From the NCBI GenBank assembly GCA_021795965.1, contig JAJYOU010000008.1, forward strand, positions 1 through 64,000: a DNA stretch of 64,000 nt. Reading direction: 5' to 3'. A program made the translations under genes and the position numbers. This document shows positions 19,232 to 27,310 of the stretch, one piece after another (within the stretch, counting starts at the first letter, position 1; the number at the start of each line of letters is the position of its first letter). This DNA comes from Chloroflexota bacterium (GTDB taxonomy: Bacteria > Chloroflexota > Anaerolineae > Anaerolineales > Villigracilaceae). Below the pieces are notes generated by a model that ran no database searches, was not told where the DNA came from, and saw only the letters and a list, made by a program, of their open reading frames with translations.

Positions 19232-19658
19232 GATTTTTCTCCTTTGGAAATATGAATCCTTCGAACCCTGGAAAAACTCCCTCAACCGGTCTGCGAAATG
19301 CCGGCTTGATAAGCCAGGCATGAAACGCCAAGGAAAAATTGATATTTTCTGAAATTTGCCTGCCGGGACCACGCGGAACATTTCTGGCAAGCAAAAGATA
19401 TTGGCAACAAGGCAGAAGCCACCTTTTTTGGAGACTTTTTGCTCGGATTTTTGAGGATATGAATTTAATATTCAGGGACAATTAACCAGACCCCGCTGTC
19501 CAAGTTTCCGGATTACTGGTTTCATTAGATTATGCCTTTAGATATCTGCATTCTCCAACTGAATTAAAAAATTGTACAACAATCCAGAAGACTATTCAAG
19601 GGGTTTTAAGATAAAAAAGGTAATATTAAGACAAATTTGAACACTTTACATATGTCTG
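19232..19658. other. intergenic region between DUF1059 and the SDR gene
   Basis: About 430 bases with no protein-like frame, no clear terminator and no strong promoter seen on either strand. Confidence 0.4.
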
Positions 19659-20492
19659 TTACTCGCGCAGGCGCAAAACGTAGAGATCTTTCTCCAGGAT
19701 CTCATCAGCACGTTGAATCATTTCATCAAGGTCGTTGAGTACATGCAGGTAGCGACCTGTAAGCCGGTCAGCCTTTCCAGTGGCAAGGGCAACGCATAAT
19801 TCACCCGCCCGTTCGCCCGGTAACCATTCCGATTCTGGCACATCCTTGAAAATTGAAAGATCCTCGGTCATGGTCGTTCTGACCAGGCCGGGACTGATCG
19901 CGAAAATGCTGATACCGTAAGGATTTGTCATTTCAGCGAGGCTATCGGTGAAACGGAAAAGAGCGGCTTTACTGACGGGGTAACCAGAATTGAAGGCGGA
20001 AGGGACCGTACCCGCACCGCTTGCGACGTTAATAATCCTGCCAGCTTTACGTGAAACCATCCACGGCAACACAGCGCGTGAACACAGAAATGGTCCATGC
20101 AGGTTGACCTCGATGATTTGCCACCATTCAGATGGATCCGCCTCCCAGATCGGTGCTTCATCCTTGGAAGAGAATCCTGCGTTGTTCACAAGGAGATCAA
20201 CCGGACCCAACTGCCGGATTGTTTCATCGACCATTCGTTCAACGCCCTTTTGGTCGGTGACGTCCAAAGTGAAGGAAATTGCCTGCCCGCCCTGCTCCTG
20301 TATGAAGGCAACCGTTTCATCGAGCTGGCTGCGTGTCCGGGCAGCCACGGCGACTTTTGCACCCGACGTTGCCAAAGCCTGGGCGATGGAACGTCCAACT
20401 CCTCGCCCACCGCCAGTCACAATCGCAACCTGTCCTGCCAATGGTTTTGGAACTGTTTCAAGCTTGTCCATCATTTCCTCCTGTTGGCGCAT
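19659..20492 (-). CDS. SDR-family NAD(P)-dependent oxidoreductase
   Basis: A classical short-chain dehydrogenase. The cofactor motif TGGGRGVG sits near residue 25, NNAG in the middle, the catalytic Ser region is NVASGAG and the Tyr-Lys pair is GYPVSKAAL. The substrate cannot be told. Two starts are plausible: ATG at 20492 with GGAGGG 9 nt upstream, or the ATG at 20471 (MDKLETV) with AGGAGG 5 nt upstream. The gene is preceded by the remains of a YdeI-like gene and separated from the divergent Rieske oxygenase by about 460 bp. Confidence 0.92.
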   Translation of the reverse strand: MRQQEEMMDKLETVPKPLAGQVAIVTGGGRGVGRSIAQALATSGAKVAVAARTRSQLDETVAFIQEQGGQAISFTLDVTDQKGVERMVDETIRQLGPVDLLVNNAGFSSKDEAPIWEADPSEWWQIIEVNLHGPFLCSRAVLPWMVSRKAGRIINVASGAGTVPSAFNSGYPVSKAALFRFTDSLAEMTNPYGISIFAISPGLVRTTMTEDLSIFKDVPESEWLPGERAGELCVALATGKADRLTGRYLHVLNDLDEMIQRADEILEKDLYVLRLRE

Positions 20493-20499
20493 AACATGG

Positions 20500-20646
20500 C
20501 ACCCTCCATTTCAATTCTTCTTTCAGTTGACAATCGAGGATGATCCTGCTTAATTCAGGCACTTCTCTGCCAATTTTTTCTTTGATAAAATTAAAATCAA
20601 CCATGGGATTCATGCCATTTATTTTTTGATCTTCAAATAATTTCAT
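20500..20646 (-). pseudogene. truncated YdeI/DUF1801-like gene (5' part only)
   Basis: The minus strand encodes MNPMVDFNFIKEKIGREVPE followed by ILDCQLKEELKWRVPCYAP, which matches the beginning of YdeI/DUF1801 proteins (consensus style MNPKVD...LTEELKWGVPCYT). Homology stops after about 48 residues and the frame runs into the SDR ribosome site. It is therefore a 5' remnant probably left by a deletion that brought the SDR gene next to it. Confidence 0.55.
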
Positions 20647-20951
20647 TGACTGATTTATTTTGGCTCGGGGAATTCAAAAAAGAAATTCCGAAGCCATTCA
20701 ATTCCTCAATACAGCCAGATTCATGCAAGCTTGAAATAAATGATCAAGACTTTGTATAAGCTACAATTATGCCATAAAACCAAAAACCGCTTCCCGTTTC
20801 AAGCCGGCGCACCAATCCAAATTTACAATGGACCTGGCTCGGGCAGCAGCCTTGAAATTCAGCCTGAGCAATTAAAGTACTCTCCCGGAACACATGGAAA
20901 CCCGTGAATAATTTTATTTGAGTGTGAGGATAATAAGGAGATTTCTAAAAA
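20647..20951. other. intergenic region upstream of the Rieske oxygenase gene
   Basis: About 300 bases without a gene. It contains a phrase resembling those beside terminators in the 22-28 kb region (AATTATGCCATAAAACC near 20766), but here without a hairpin. No strong promoter was identified. Confidence 0.35.
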
Positions 20952-21929
20952 ATGATCCGGAATCAATGGTACGTTGTTTTGGAATCATACGAAGTTGGAA
21001 ACAAGCCCATAGGGGTGACACGCCTGGGGGAGAAAATGGTCTTCTGGCGTGATTCAAGCGGCAAGGTCAGCGCTGCGGTGGACCGCTGCCCGCACCGAGG
21101 GGTGGCGCTCAGCACCGGCGTGATCGAGCACGGGTATTTGCAATGTCCTTTCCATGGCTTCGAGTACGATGCGACAGGCAAATGCGTACTCGTACCAGCC
21201 AACGGACGCAACGGGGTGATACCCAGCGCCTTAAGGCTGAACTCTTATCCCACCTACGAAGCCCATGGATTGATCTGGCTCTGGTGGGGACATACTTCCT
21301 CACAGGAATTGCCCACGCCCGAATTCTTCGATAACCTGGATGATTCTTTCTTCTATGGTTCAGCCCACGACCCCTGGGATGCACACTACTCACGTGTCAT
21401 CGAAAACCAACTGGATGTGGTTCATCTACCTTTCATTCACCGCAATACCATTGGGCGCGGCAACCGCACCCTTGTGGATGGTCCCGTGGTGGAATGGAAG
21501 GGTGACAAGATGCTTTACACTTATGTTTTCAACCGCGTGGATGATGGAACGCCACCCCTGAAACCGGCTGATCTTTCACCCAAAAACTCCAGTAGTGTTC
21601 ACCTGGAATTTATCTTCCCGAACTTGTGGCAAAACTATATCAGCGAAAATGTCCGCGTCTTTGCTGCCTTCGTCCCGGTGGACGAAACTCACAGCCTGCT
21701 TTACCTGCGCTTCTACCAAAATTTTATGCGCCTGCCGCTCCTGGGGAAACTGGTTGCCCGCCTGGCGATGCCCAGTAATCTTTACATCACTCATGAAGAC
21801 CGGCGGGTGGTGATCACCCAGCAGCCCAAAGTCAGCGGATTGAAAATTGGCGAAATCCTGATCCAGGGGGACTTGCCCATCATTGAATACCGAAAAAAAC
21901 GTGCAGCCCTGCAGGCTCTGGAGGAATAA
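20952..21929 (+). CDS. Rieske [2Fe-2S] non-heme iron oxygenase
   Basis: A 325-aa aromatic-ring-hydroxylase-type oxygenase. The Rieske cluster ligands CPHRG and CPFHGF lie near residues 46-66. The catalytic domain has the mononuclear-iron pattern ENQLDVVHLPFIH near residue 155. It resembles the PaO/phenylpropionate-dioxygenase alpha family, which hydroxylates or demethylates ring compounds with electrons from a separate reductase. No reductase or ferredoxin is adjacent, so the substrate is open. GGAG lies about 11 nt before the ATG. Confidence 0.92.
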   Translation: MIRNQWYVVLESYEVGNKPIGVTRLGEKMVFWRDSSGKVSAAVDRCPHRGVALSTGVIEHGYLQCPFHGFEYDATGKCVLVPANGRNGVIPSALRLNSYPTYEAHGLIWLWWGHTSSQELPTPEFFDNLDDSFFYGSAHDPWDAHYSRVIENQLDVVHLPFIHRNTIGRGNRTLVDGPVVEWKGDKMLYTYVFNRVDDGTPPLKPADLSPKNSSSVHLEFIFPNLWQNYISENVRVFAAFVPVDETHSLLYLRFYQNFMRLPLLGKLVARLAMPSNLYITHEDRRVVITQQPKVSGLKIGEILIQGDLPIIEYRKKRAALQALEE

Positions 21930-21975
21930 GCTTTTAAAAATTCTTTTTAGATATGGTATTGAGTAATTTTTTCTT

Positions 21976-22323
21976 TCAATTGGAAGCTGAGGTTCCCCTG
22001 CGAATCCCAGCTTTCATTAAATAGCCGAGGAATCCGAGAATAAAGCCACATAAGGCTCCAAACAAACCAAGCAATGCGAAGAAAGGAATACGGCTAAACA
22101 AGGAAGCACTCCCGTTATAACCTGCAATCATGAAAACAAATGACACGCTGAATCCAAAGATAGCTCCATTGATCATTGAATTCCGTTTATTGCTCCAGGC
22201 TCCGATTGCCAACCCGGCAATCGACCAGGGCACGAGACTTAGCCAGGATCCGACAAAAAGATAGCACGCTCCAATTATTCCCAGGAGGGTGCCGACAATG
22301 ATGGAAACAAGCACTTTTCTCAT
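21976..22323 (-). CDS. small integral membrane protein, unknown function
   Basis: A 115-aa protein with about four hydrophobic helices (VLVSIIVGTLLGIIGACYLF, then WLSLVPWSIAGLAIGAW, AIFGFSVSFVFMIAGY and FFALLGLFGALCGFILGF) and a basic C-terminus. I recognise no family. Start ATG with GAGG 7 nt upstream. It is convergent with the Rieske gene and lies just outside the accessory region that begins at 22.4 kb. Confidence 0.75.
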   Translation of the reverse strand: MRKVLVSIIVGTLLGIIGACYLFVGSWLSLVPWSIAGLAIGAWSNKRNSMINGAIFGFSVSFVFMIAGYNGSASLFSRIPFFALLGLFGALCGFILGFLGYLMKAGIRRGTSASN

Positions 22324-22422
22324 TTGAATACCTCGTTAAATGAAATGACGGGCTCCTCACGTAATTTAGCCGCTCAACCATTAATTATACGGTTTATTAA
22401 TTTTCTGCAAGTTCGCTGTGAG

Positions 22423-22460
22423 AATCAAATAACGCCCTCCATTCTGAAAGGCGTTTGATT
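22423..22460. terminator. hairpin terminator H1, probably bidirectional
   Basis: AATCAAA-taa-CGCC pairs with GGCGTTTGATT. The plus strand continues with CTTTTTT. It sits at the end of gene remnant C on the minus strand and marks the left end of the accessory region. Confidence 0.65.
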
Positions 22461-22468
22461 CTTTTTTG

Positions 22469-22540
22469 CCAAATTACCCCTGCATCACGGGTCGAAAACT
22501 ATAGCCGTATTTCCGACTTGGTCCTCGCTGAGGTTATAAA
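22469..22540 (-). pseudogene. remnant C: 3' tail of a DUF35-like gene
   Basis: One minus-strand frame ends RKYGYSFRPVMQG-stop, very like the end of the intact DUF35 gene (VYGYKFRPVMGA, stop at 28576). Only about 18 codons are readable before an in-frame stop. Another frame also looks open here, so the assignment is tentative. It is adjacent to hairpin H1, in the same tail-plus-hairpin arrangement seen at 25.9, 27.1 and 28.5 kb. Confidence 0.4.
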
Positions 22541-22604
22541 AATCATCAAACCAATTGGGTTGCAAAAGCATTATCGCCCGGAATTGATTCTTATCAATAG
22601 AGTT

Positions 22605-23180
22605 CTACACCTTGAGCGAGCCGCGGAACCCTCTCCCACCATAGTATGAGTCTGCGCCGTTATGATAAATGAAAACATGATCGTAGCGGCGATCGCCAAA
22701 GATGGCGCCGCCGAGCTTTCTAATTTCCGGGGGTGTCATCAACCAGCTGGATGATTTCGTGTCGAATTTCCCAAGTTTCTGCAACTCACGATATTGTTCT
22801 TCGGTTAATATTTCGATCCCCATTTCAGCTGCCATATCCATGGCGGAAGTTCTTGGTTTAAATTCTTTCCTCGCATCCAGCGCTTTCCGGTCATAACACA
22901 CATTTCTGCGGCCTTGGGGGGTTTCCGGTGAACAATCGTAAAAAATGTACTCGCCGGTCTCGTCGTCATGACCAACAACATCTGGTTCGCCGCCTGTTCG
23001 CTCCATTTCATTGAGAGACCAAAGTTTTTCAGGACTGGCTTCCAGCTTTGCCTGTACTTTAGCCCACTCAAGCCCTGCATGGCGGATGATGTTTTTCTCA
23101 AAACGGGCTTTCAACGTTCGGATAATTTCTTCACGTTGTTCTGGTGACAATTCCTTAATATTACTATTGATGTTATTCAT
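22605..23180 (-). CDS. DUF4256 domain protein
   Basis: A 191-aa cytosolic protein. It shows the DUF4256 pattern: RFEKNIIRHAGLEWAKVQAK, NEMERTGGEPDVVG, YIFYDCSPETPQGRRNVCYD, MAAEMGIEILTEEQYRELQ and the end DHVFIYHNGADSYYGGRGFR. The family's activity is unknown. It is usually a stand-alone accessory gene. The ribosome site is weak. It is the last gene of the all-minus accessory block. Confidence 0.9.
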   Translation of the reverse strand: MNNINSNIKELSPEQREEIIRTLKARFEKNIIRHAGLEWAKVQAKLEASPEKLWSLNEMERTGGEPDVVGHDDETGEYIFYDCSPETPQGRRNVCYDRKALDARKEFKPRTSAMDMAAEMGIEILTEEQYRELQKLGKFDTKSSSWLMTPPEIRKLGGAIFGDRRYDHVFIYHNGADSYYGGRGFRGSLKV

Positions 23181-23406
23181 GGCTTAATATTATCCCTCGG
23201 ATGGAAGGGCGTCAACACGAATAACAGCCGGGTTTCTCAAATGCCCGCCAGCCTGCCCTGGTGGGCCAGACCAGGGAAAAATGTTTGAAAATGCGCCAGG
23301 GGCATATCAGGGGTTGCGCCCTGGGTTGGTGGCAGTTTGTTTGATAAGAGACCCGTGTTTACCTCAGACATCCGACTCAGGCTTTTTTCCTATGGACAAA
23401 GATCAA

Positions 23407-23784
23407 TCAAGGTTCTGGAACTATCGCAACATGGGTGATGTTGTTTTTTTGCCATATTTGTATTGTTACAATTTTCTCGTCTTTCGCAAACCAGAGAGAA
23501 AATGCTTTGAAATCCTGACCACTCATATCACCTTTGCCGAGTAATTCCCACCCAGCCGTCTTCATCTCATCTACATAGAATTTCTCTACGGTTTTTATTT
23601 CCGTGTTGGTTGTATACTGATAACCCGTGACAGGCATTGACTCATTGCTTGCAACTGCATCGGGCATGATTGGCACATCTTGCCAATTGCTTTGGGCAGT
23701 TGGTTTTGCGCTGCCCGCTCCATTGGCTGTACACGATACCAGCAGTACTGCAATCAAAATATGAAAAACCCAGCTCCTCATCAT
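23407..23784 (-). CDS. small secreted lipoprotein, unknown
   Basis: A 125-aa precursor with a signal peptide (MMRSWVFHILIAVLLVSC) ending in the lipobox LVSC, so the mature protein is anchored by Cys-18. The mature part (~105 aa) has the pattern FYVDEMKTAGWELLGKG followed by beta strands (VTIQIWQKNNITHVAI). This resembles small periplasmic proteins with an amphipathic helix and a sheet. Start ATG with GGAGG 8 nt upstream. A 130-nt imperfect inverted repeat follows it (see findings). Confidence 0.8.
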   Translation of the reverse strand: MMRSWVFHILIAVLLVSCTANGAGSAKPTAQSNWQDVPIMPDAVASNESMPVTGYQYTTNTEIKTVEKFYVDEMKTAGWELLGKGDMSGQDFKAFSLWFAKDEKIVTIQIWQKNNITHVAIVPEP

Positions 23785-23996
23785 TGTGTTTACCTCCTTT
23801 CACTCGGAAGAAAAACCCTGACTATAGCAGGTATGAAAAGTTTCCGTACAGGGTTGGTGTTACCGACGGTTGGGGAGAATAAAGCTCGAAAATGGGAAGA
23901 TCGCCACATCCCAGAACCAGCTCCAAAAACGGGCAAAGTACCAGCCATTCGGTGCGCGCGATGTTGGGTGCGGTTTTGATTTTACAAGATAGTAAA

Positions 23997-24569
23997 TTAA
24001 ATTTTACTCAGTAATTCTTCTTTCTTTTTGATAAATTCTTCTTCAGTCAAAACGCCCTTGTCTTTCAACTCTCCTAATTGTTTTATTTTTTCGATTGGGT
24101 CAATTAATGTACTTTGAGTGGTTGCAGGTTGTTTGGATTTTTGAATCGTCTCAGAAATCAATCTTGAAACTTCAATAACATCTTTGTTTGGCAGGTCAAT
24201 TTCCATGACATTAGTTATGGATTGGATACGCAAAACAGCAAAAATCAATCCACCCTTAGACTCTACATTATTTATATTTTCCATCATGATTTGTTCAACT
24301 TTAGAATTAAACAATATCTTTGAACAATGCAACAATCTTTTACTTGTAATCAGAAAAATTCCAGCGGTTTTATTTTTGAAATCAAACGGCTTAATTTTTA
24401 GAGCCTCACCCGCAGTGAGTATTCCAACATTAGGATTGCTCAGGTATATAATTTGCTCATCACGTAATAATTGTTTTTCAAGAAAATCATAAGCACCCTT
24501 CCCTATCAATGGGTTTAGCCTTTTACAGCCCTTTGCTACATCATATGCTTTTTGTAAATCAGCACGCAT
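23997..24569 (-). CDS. PH-like/SHOCT domain protein
   Basis: A 190-aa cytosolic protein. The central part (EQIIYLSNPNVGILTAGEAL...GIFLITSKRLLHCS) resembles bacterial PH-like domains. The last ~30 residues, PIEKIKQLGELKDKGVLTEE followed by EFIKKKEELLSKI, are a textbook SHOCT oligomerisation module. Such proteins are common cargo of mobile or cassette regions; no enzymatic motif is present. Start ATG with AGGAGG upstream. A cassette-boundary-like GTTGAGC lies about 50 nt before the start (24628-24622 on the minus strand). Confidence 0.85.
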   Translation of the reverse strand: MRADLQKAYDVAKGCKRLNPLIGKGAYDFLEKQLLRDEQIIYLSNPNVGILTAGEALKIKPFDFKNKTAGIFLITSKRLLHCSKILFNSKVEQIMMENINNVESKGGLIFAVLRIQSITNVMEIDLPNKDVIEVSRLISETIQKSKQPATTQSTLIDPIEKIKQLGELKDKGVLTEEEFIKKKEELLSKI

Positions 24570-24984
24570 AATACCCTCCTTTTTATTCTGACTCGGAATT
24601 ACTTTTCTGTTTGCAAGGAACGCTCAACGGCTTCTTAATGTGCTGTTCCCAGAGGGCGCTAAGATCCATCCAAGCTCAAAACAACTCCCCCAACACTTTC
24701 GCACCAATATGATTCCTAATTCTATCCAGGTTACTGTCAAATATATTGTCTCCGATGAAGTATGCGGACGTCTCTCGAACTCCTCTGGATTATAGTACTT
24801 CGTTAAAATGGAATATGCCTTTTCTACATGCTCTCGAATTCCACAAGTCGATGGAAGCATACTTGGAATTACTTTCAGAAATCTAGGAGTGACCTCGCAT
24901 TGATGCGAACTAGCATCGCCTTGATAATGAAGCCGCCTAACTATTACTTAAACGGAATGTCGATATGCTGTAATTATGGCACAA
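24570..24984. other. intergenic stretch with decayed sequence
   Basis: No convincing complete gene. A minus-strand frame at 24624-24860 (78 codons) has no recognisable domain and no ribosome site, and may be a remnant. The motif GTTGAGC on the minus strand at 24628-24622 fits the integron R' consensus GTTRRRY, but its partner arm is not evident. Confidence 0.4.
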
Positions 24985-25017
24985 AAATCAAAAATCGCCT
25001 TCCATCTCTGGAAGGCG
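24985..25017 (-). terminator. hairpin terminator H2
   Basis: A perfect 9-bp stem CGCCTTCCA/TGGAAGGCG with a 4-nt loop, followed on the minus strand by a GATTTTTGATTTTTG tail. It terminates remnant D just upstream. Confidence 0.75.
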
Positions 25018-25037
25018 CTTCATGATGCTCAAATAAA

Positions 25038-25160
25038 TTACCCATGTATCAACGATTGGTTCTTATCAGCGTAACCGGTGATCCCAAACTCACCGCCATC
25101 CTGACGGATGCGGTCTCGCGACATAAAATGCTGCTGGTTTTTTTTACAAATTGCGCTTGT
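25038..25160 (-). pseudogene. remnant D: 3' tail of an unidentified gene
   Basis: A minus-strand frame reads MSRDRIRQDGGEFGITGYA, continues DKNQSLIHG and then stops, with clean codons and a terminator right after. It looks like the end of a real protein, but there is no start or ribosome site upstream. I do not recognise the family. It adds to the pattern of gene tails plus terminators in this region. Confidence 0.4.
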
Positions 25161-25201
25161 CCTGTCACCCAATTAATCAGTTTTTCGATGATCCCTGACT
25201 T

Positions 25202-25666
25202 TTAGTATTCAGCTTTGATGACGAAGAACGAACCTCGAATCACCCCGGCCAGTTTCGATTTTTGCCTGGCAAAGCGGAATTTATCTTTCAGTTCAGCGGG
25301 CACTTCCATTCCTTCCGAAAGTTTTAATCCAACCGCTCTTTTCTTTGGATCGTCGATCGTGTACATAACGTTTATAGAAAGCCCATTTTCGTAGAACACA
25401 TAAGCCATCCGGAGGTTAGCCACTGTGAATGAAGAAGTTTCAAGAGGCTTCGAAGAAATTGTGATGTCTCTTTCTTTTAGAAGGATGTTATTGACATAAT
25501 CCAATGTTTTTTGATCTTCATTTGCAGGGGTAACTGTAAAATCGTGGTTGTATTTGTTTTTATAGTACCTTGCTTCATTTGCACGCAGTCCGGCGAGAGT
25601 TTTTGAAACTGGAGAAGACTCCAAACCTTCCAATGATACATTTACGAAATCGACTATTTTTCCCAT
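25202..25666 (-). CDS. unknown 154-aa protein with a truncated paralogue nearby
   Basis: The first ~40 residues (MGKIVDFVNVSLEGLESSPV then SKTLAGLRANEARYYKNKYN) are shared with a broken gene at 28255-28431. The remainder has no known motif; it is mixed helix and strand with no membrane segment or signal. Start at the ATG at 25666 with GGAG 7 nt upstream; the longer frame to 25687 is less likely. It is followed by remnant D and hairpin H2. Function unknown. Duplication within one accessory block is the most telling fact about it. Confidence 0.75.
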   Translation of the reverse strand: MGKIVDFVNVSLEGLESSPVSKTLAGLRANEARYYKNKYNHDFTVTPANEDQKTLDYVNNILLKERDITISSKPLETSSFTVANLRMAYVFYENGLSINVMYTIDDPKKRAVGLKLSEGMEVPAELKDKFRFARQKSKLAGVIRGSFFVIKAEY

Positions 25667-25840
25667 AGATTTTCTCCTGATACTCAATTAAATCACGATC
25701 AATTCGAATACACAAATACCTGTTAATTTGTTCGCCCAGCGGACTCCATTTGCAATCAATGGTCAAGGCAATGGATTACGGTGATCATTCCGCTTATTTA
25801 CCATCCTAACATATTACACAATTATTCTAATAATCATATT

Positions 25841-25868
25841 AAAAACCGCCTTCCTCGCGGAAAGCGGT
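25841..25868 (-). terminator. hairpin terminator H3
   Basis: ACCGCcTTCC pairs with GGAAaGCGGT, and the minus strand continues in TTTTT. It lies directly after repeated gene tail A. Confidence 0.65.
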
Positions 25869-25907
25869 TGTCCTGTTTACTAACTACCAATCAATCAAAT
25901 TTTTGCT

Positions 25908-25990
25908 GCATCACCGGGCGGAATTTACGACCGCAGGGAGTGCAGAGCATAGCCGCCTGCCCCGGTCCTTTCGGGGTATAGACGACTCGG
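25908..25990 (-). repeat. repeat copy A: gene tail encoding ...CGRKFRPVMQ
   Basis: About 80 bp nearly identical to copy B at 27072-27150. On the minus strand one frame reads VYTPKGPGQAAMLCTPC and then GRKFRPVMQ before a stop. The last ~28 nt also match the 3' end of the DUF35 gene. A hairpin (H3) follows. No start or ribosome site exists, so it is a repeated 3' gene end rather than a gene. Confidence 0.65.
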
Positions 25991-26031
25991 CCCACGCGGG
26001 GGGATTTGAGGATGTCGATCTAGCGCTCATT

Positions 26032-26087
26032 ACAACCGGCTGGCTATGGCGCGCAACGGAATTGCCAGTCCGGGTTGATGCGGTTGT
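26032..26087 (-). repeat. attC-like imperfect inverted repeat downstream of the DUF6994-like gene
   Basis: Outer arms ACAACCG (26032-26038) and CGGTTGT (26081-26087), inner arms CTGGC (26040-26044) and GCCAG (26064-26068). On the minus strand it begins CTAACAACCGCATCAAC, which resembles the start of Vibrio-type integron attC repeats. The other end, GGTTGTAATG, does not fit the R' consensus exactly. A cassette recombination site is plausible but unproven. Confidence 0.45.
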
Positions 26088-26103
26088 TAGTTGCTGGTTA
26101 TAC

Positions 26104-26808
26104 TCATTTTCCTTCACTTTTTATATAATTTTCTATTCGTTTGTTTCTTGATTTAATGAAGCCAACCACCCTTTCTTTGTATAAAAGATATTGGTTGACA
26201 TCGGAAAATGACGGACGAGTTTTGAAACCATCAAAAGGCAAATAAAATTTAATCTTATGGTTTTCATTTATCAGATCATCCAAGAAGAAAAAATGGATGT
26301 ATCCCATAAAATCATGGAACAATTCGAAAAAATTCTCATATCTCAATAAAGTATTATGAAGTGGACTTTTTTCTCCAGAATAATAGAGACGGATGCATTC
26401 TAATGTTAAATCAAATCTGTCATCAATTAAACTGTTTACTCCGCGAGCTTGATTGATTGTATGTTTTCCATCAATTCTATTATTTGGAAAGATAATATAA
26501 GCCGCAATGGTAGAACCGGTATCAAAAAGCTCATTTACTTCATTTGGAATTTGTTCTGTGAGCCACTTCTTACTTTTATGATCTTTATACGAATGTGTTA
26601 TAGCATCGCTGCCCAAAAAAAACTCTCCAAGTTCTGACTCGTAATATAAATAAGCGCCATTTTTGTCATCACGTAATTTTAGGAGGTTACCATTTGGCAA
26701 TGGTTTGCTCCACAATATCTTATGATATTTACGGAGTGTTGGACTGGTGCTGTCAGGGTCACCGCCCTTTGAATCGGAGTAAAAATTAAAATTAGTGTCA
26801 ATTATCAT
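26104..26808 (-). CDS. DUF6994-family-like protein
   Basis: A 234-aa soluble protein starting MIIDTNFNFYSDSKGGDPDS followed by PTLRKYHKILWSKPLPNG, a pattern I associate with DUF6994 proteins. FFLGSDAITHSY, NQARGVNSLIDDRFDLTLEC and EFF-like aromatic-rich helices follow. The function is unknown. An open frame continues 56 codons upstream, but it runs through the inverted repeat at 26855-26957, so the ATG at 26808 is the sensible start. The ribosome site is poor. The gene is flanked on both sides by attC-like inverted repeats, and it is AT-rich. Confidence 0.8.
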   Translation of the reverse strand: MIIDTNFNFYSDSKGGDPDSTSPTLRKYHKILWSKPLPNGNLLKLRDDKNGAYLYYESELGEFFLGSDAITHSYKDHKSKKWLTEQIPNEVNELFDTGSTIAAYIIFPNNRIDGKHTINQARGVNSLIDDRFDLTLECIRLYYSGEKSPLHNTLLRYENFFELFHDFMGYIHFFFLDDLINENHKIKFYLPFDGFKTRPSFSDVNQYLLYKERVVGFIKSRNKRIENYIKSEGK

Positions 26809-26854
26809 TTTCGTTTTATATATCAAATCGCTATTTCTCGATATATTCCTGCTT

Positions 26855-26957
26855 GCACATAACGGTTTGCCTTCGCGAAGCATGGCGCTGGGACAGGCAT
26901 GAACGAGGCTGGGGAGGAGGGAAAACTTGAAGCCAGAAAACTGCTTGCCGTATGTGC
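26855..26957 (-). repeat. attC-like imperfect inverted repeat upstream of the DUF6994-like gene
   Basis: Arms GCACATAACGG (26855-26865) and CCGTATGTGC (26948-26957) pair with one bulged A. Read on the minus strand the 3' arm ends CCGTTATGTGC, close to integron R' ends of the GTTATGY kind. The gene start follows about 50 nt later. The fold length (~100 nt) fits attC sites. Interpretation is inference. Confidence 0.45.
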
Positions 26958-27000
26958 CGCAGAATCCTATAAACACAATTTAATTATGCCACCAGAATCA

Positions 27001-27026
27001 AAAAGCGCCTCCATTTTTGGAAGGCG
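27001..27026 (-). terminator. hairpin terminator H4
   Basis: CGCCTCC pairs with GGAAGGCG (one bulge), followed on the minus strand by CTTTTTGATT. It directly follows repeat copy B. Confidence 0.7.
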
Positions 27027-27071
27027 TTTCGATCTTAACAAGAACAGTGCGTTCAAACGCGAGCGCACCCT

Positions 27072-27150
27072 ACTGCATCACCGGCCTGAATTTACGACCG
27101 CAGGGAGTGCAGAGCATACCCGCCTGCCCCGGTCCTTTCGGGGTATATAC
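27072..27150 (-). repeat. repeat copy B: gene tail encoding ...CGRKFRPVMQ
   Basis: Nearly identical to copy A. The minus strand reads VYTPKGPGQAGMLCTPC and then GRKFRPVMQ before a stop. Nineteen consecutive bases (catcaccggcctgaattta) are shared with the 3' end of the DUF35 gene at 28.58 kb. Hairpin H4 follows. Confidence 0.65.
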
Positions 27151-27310
27151 GGAATGGCTTAGAATAGCAATCTAGGGCCTGCGTTAGCCTTATGTGGGTT
27201 GGATACGGGTTATGCTTGGGAGCAGGATTCTGCCGAGGGGTCGCAAACCTTAATAATACAGCGAATCCCGCTTGTGAGCTGCACGCCGTGTTAGCCTGCG
27301 CTCACTTTCA
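27151..27310. other. spacer with partial cassette-site-like motifs
   Basis: On the minus strand it contains GGCTAACACGGCGTGCAGC (near 27298-27280) and GGCTAACGCAGGCC (near 27190-27177). Both resemble R''-type starts of attC sites. No complete fold is evident, and no gene is present. Confidence 0.35.

Noticed and set aside
24624-24860. 78-codon minus-strand frame between SHOCT and the 154-aa gene
   Set aside because: No domain, no ribosome site; kept only as part of the decayed intergenic stretch.
26809-26976. N-terminal extension of the DUF6994-like protein
   Set aside because: It crosses an imperfect inverted repeat, and the family begins at MIIDTNF; likely a chance open frame.
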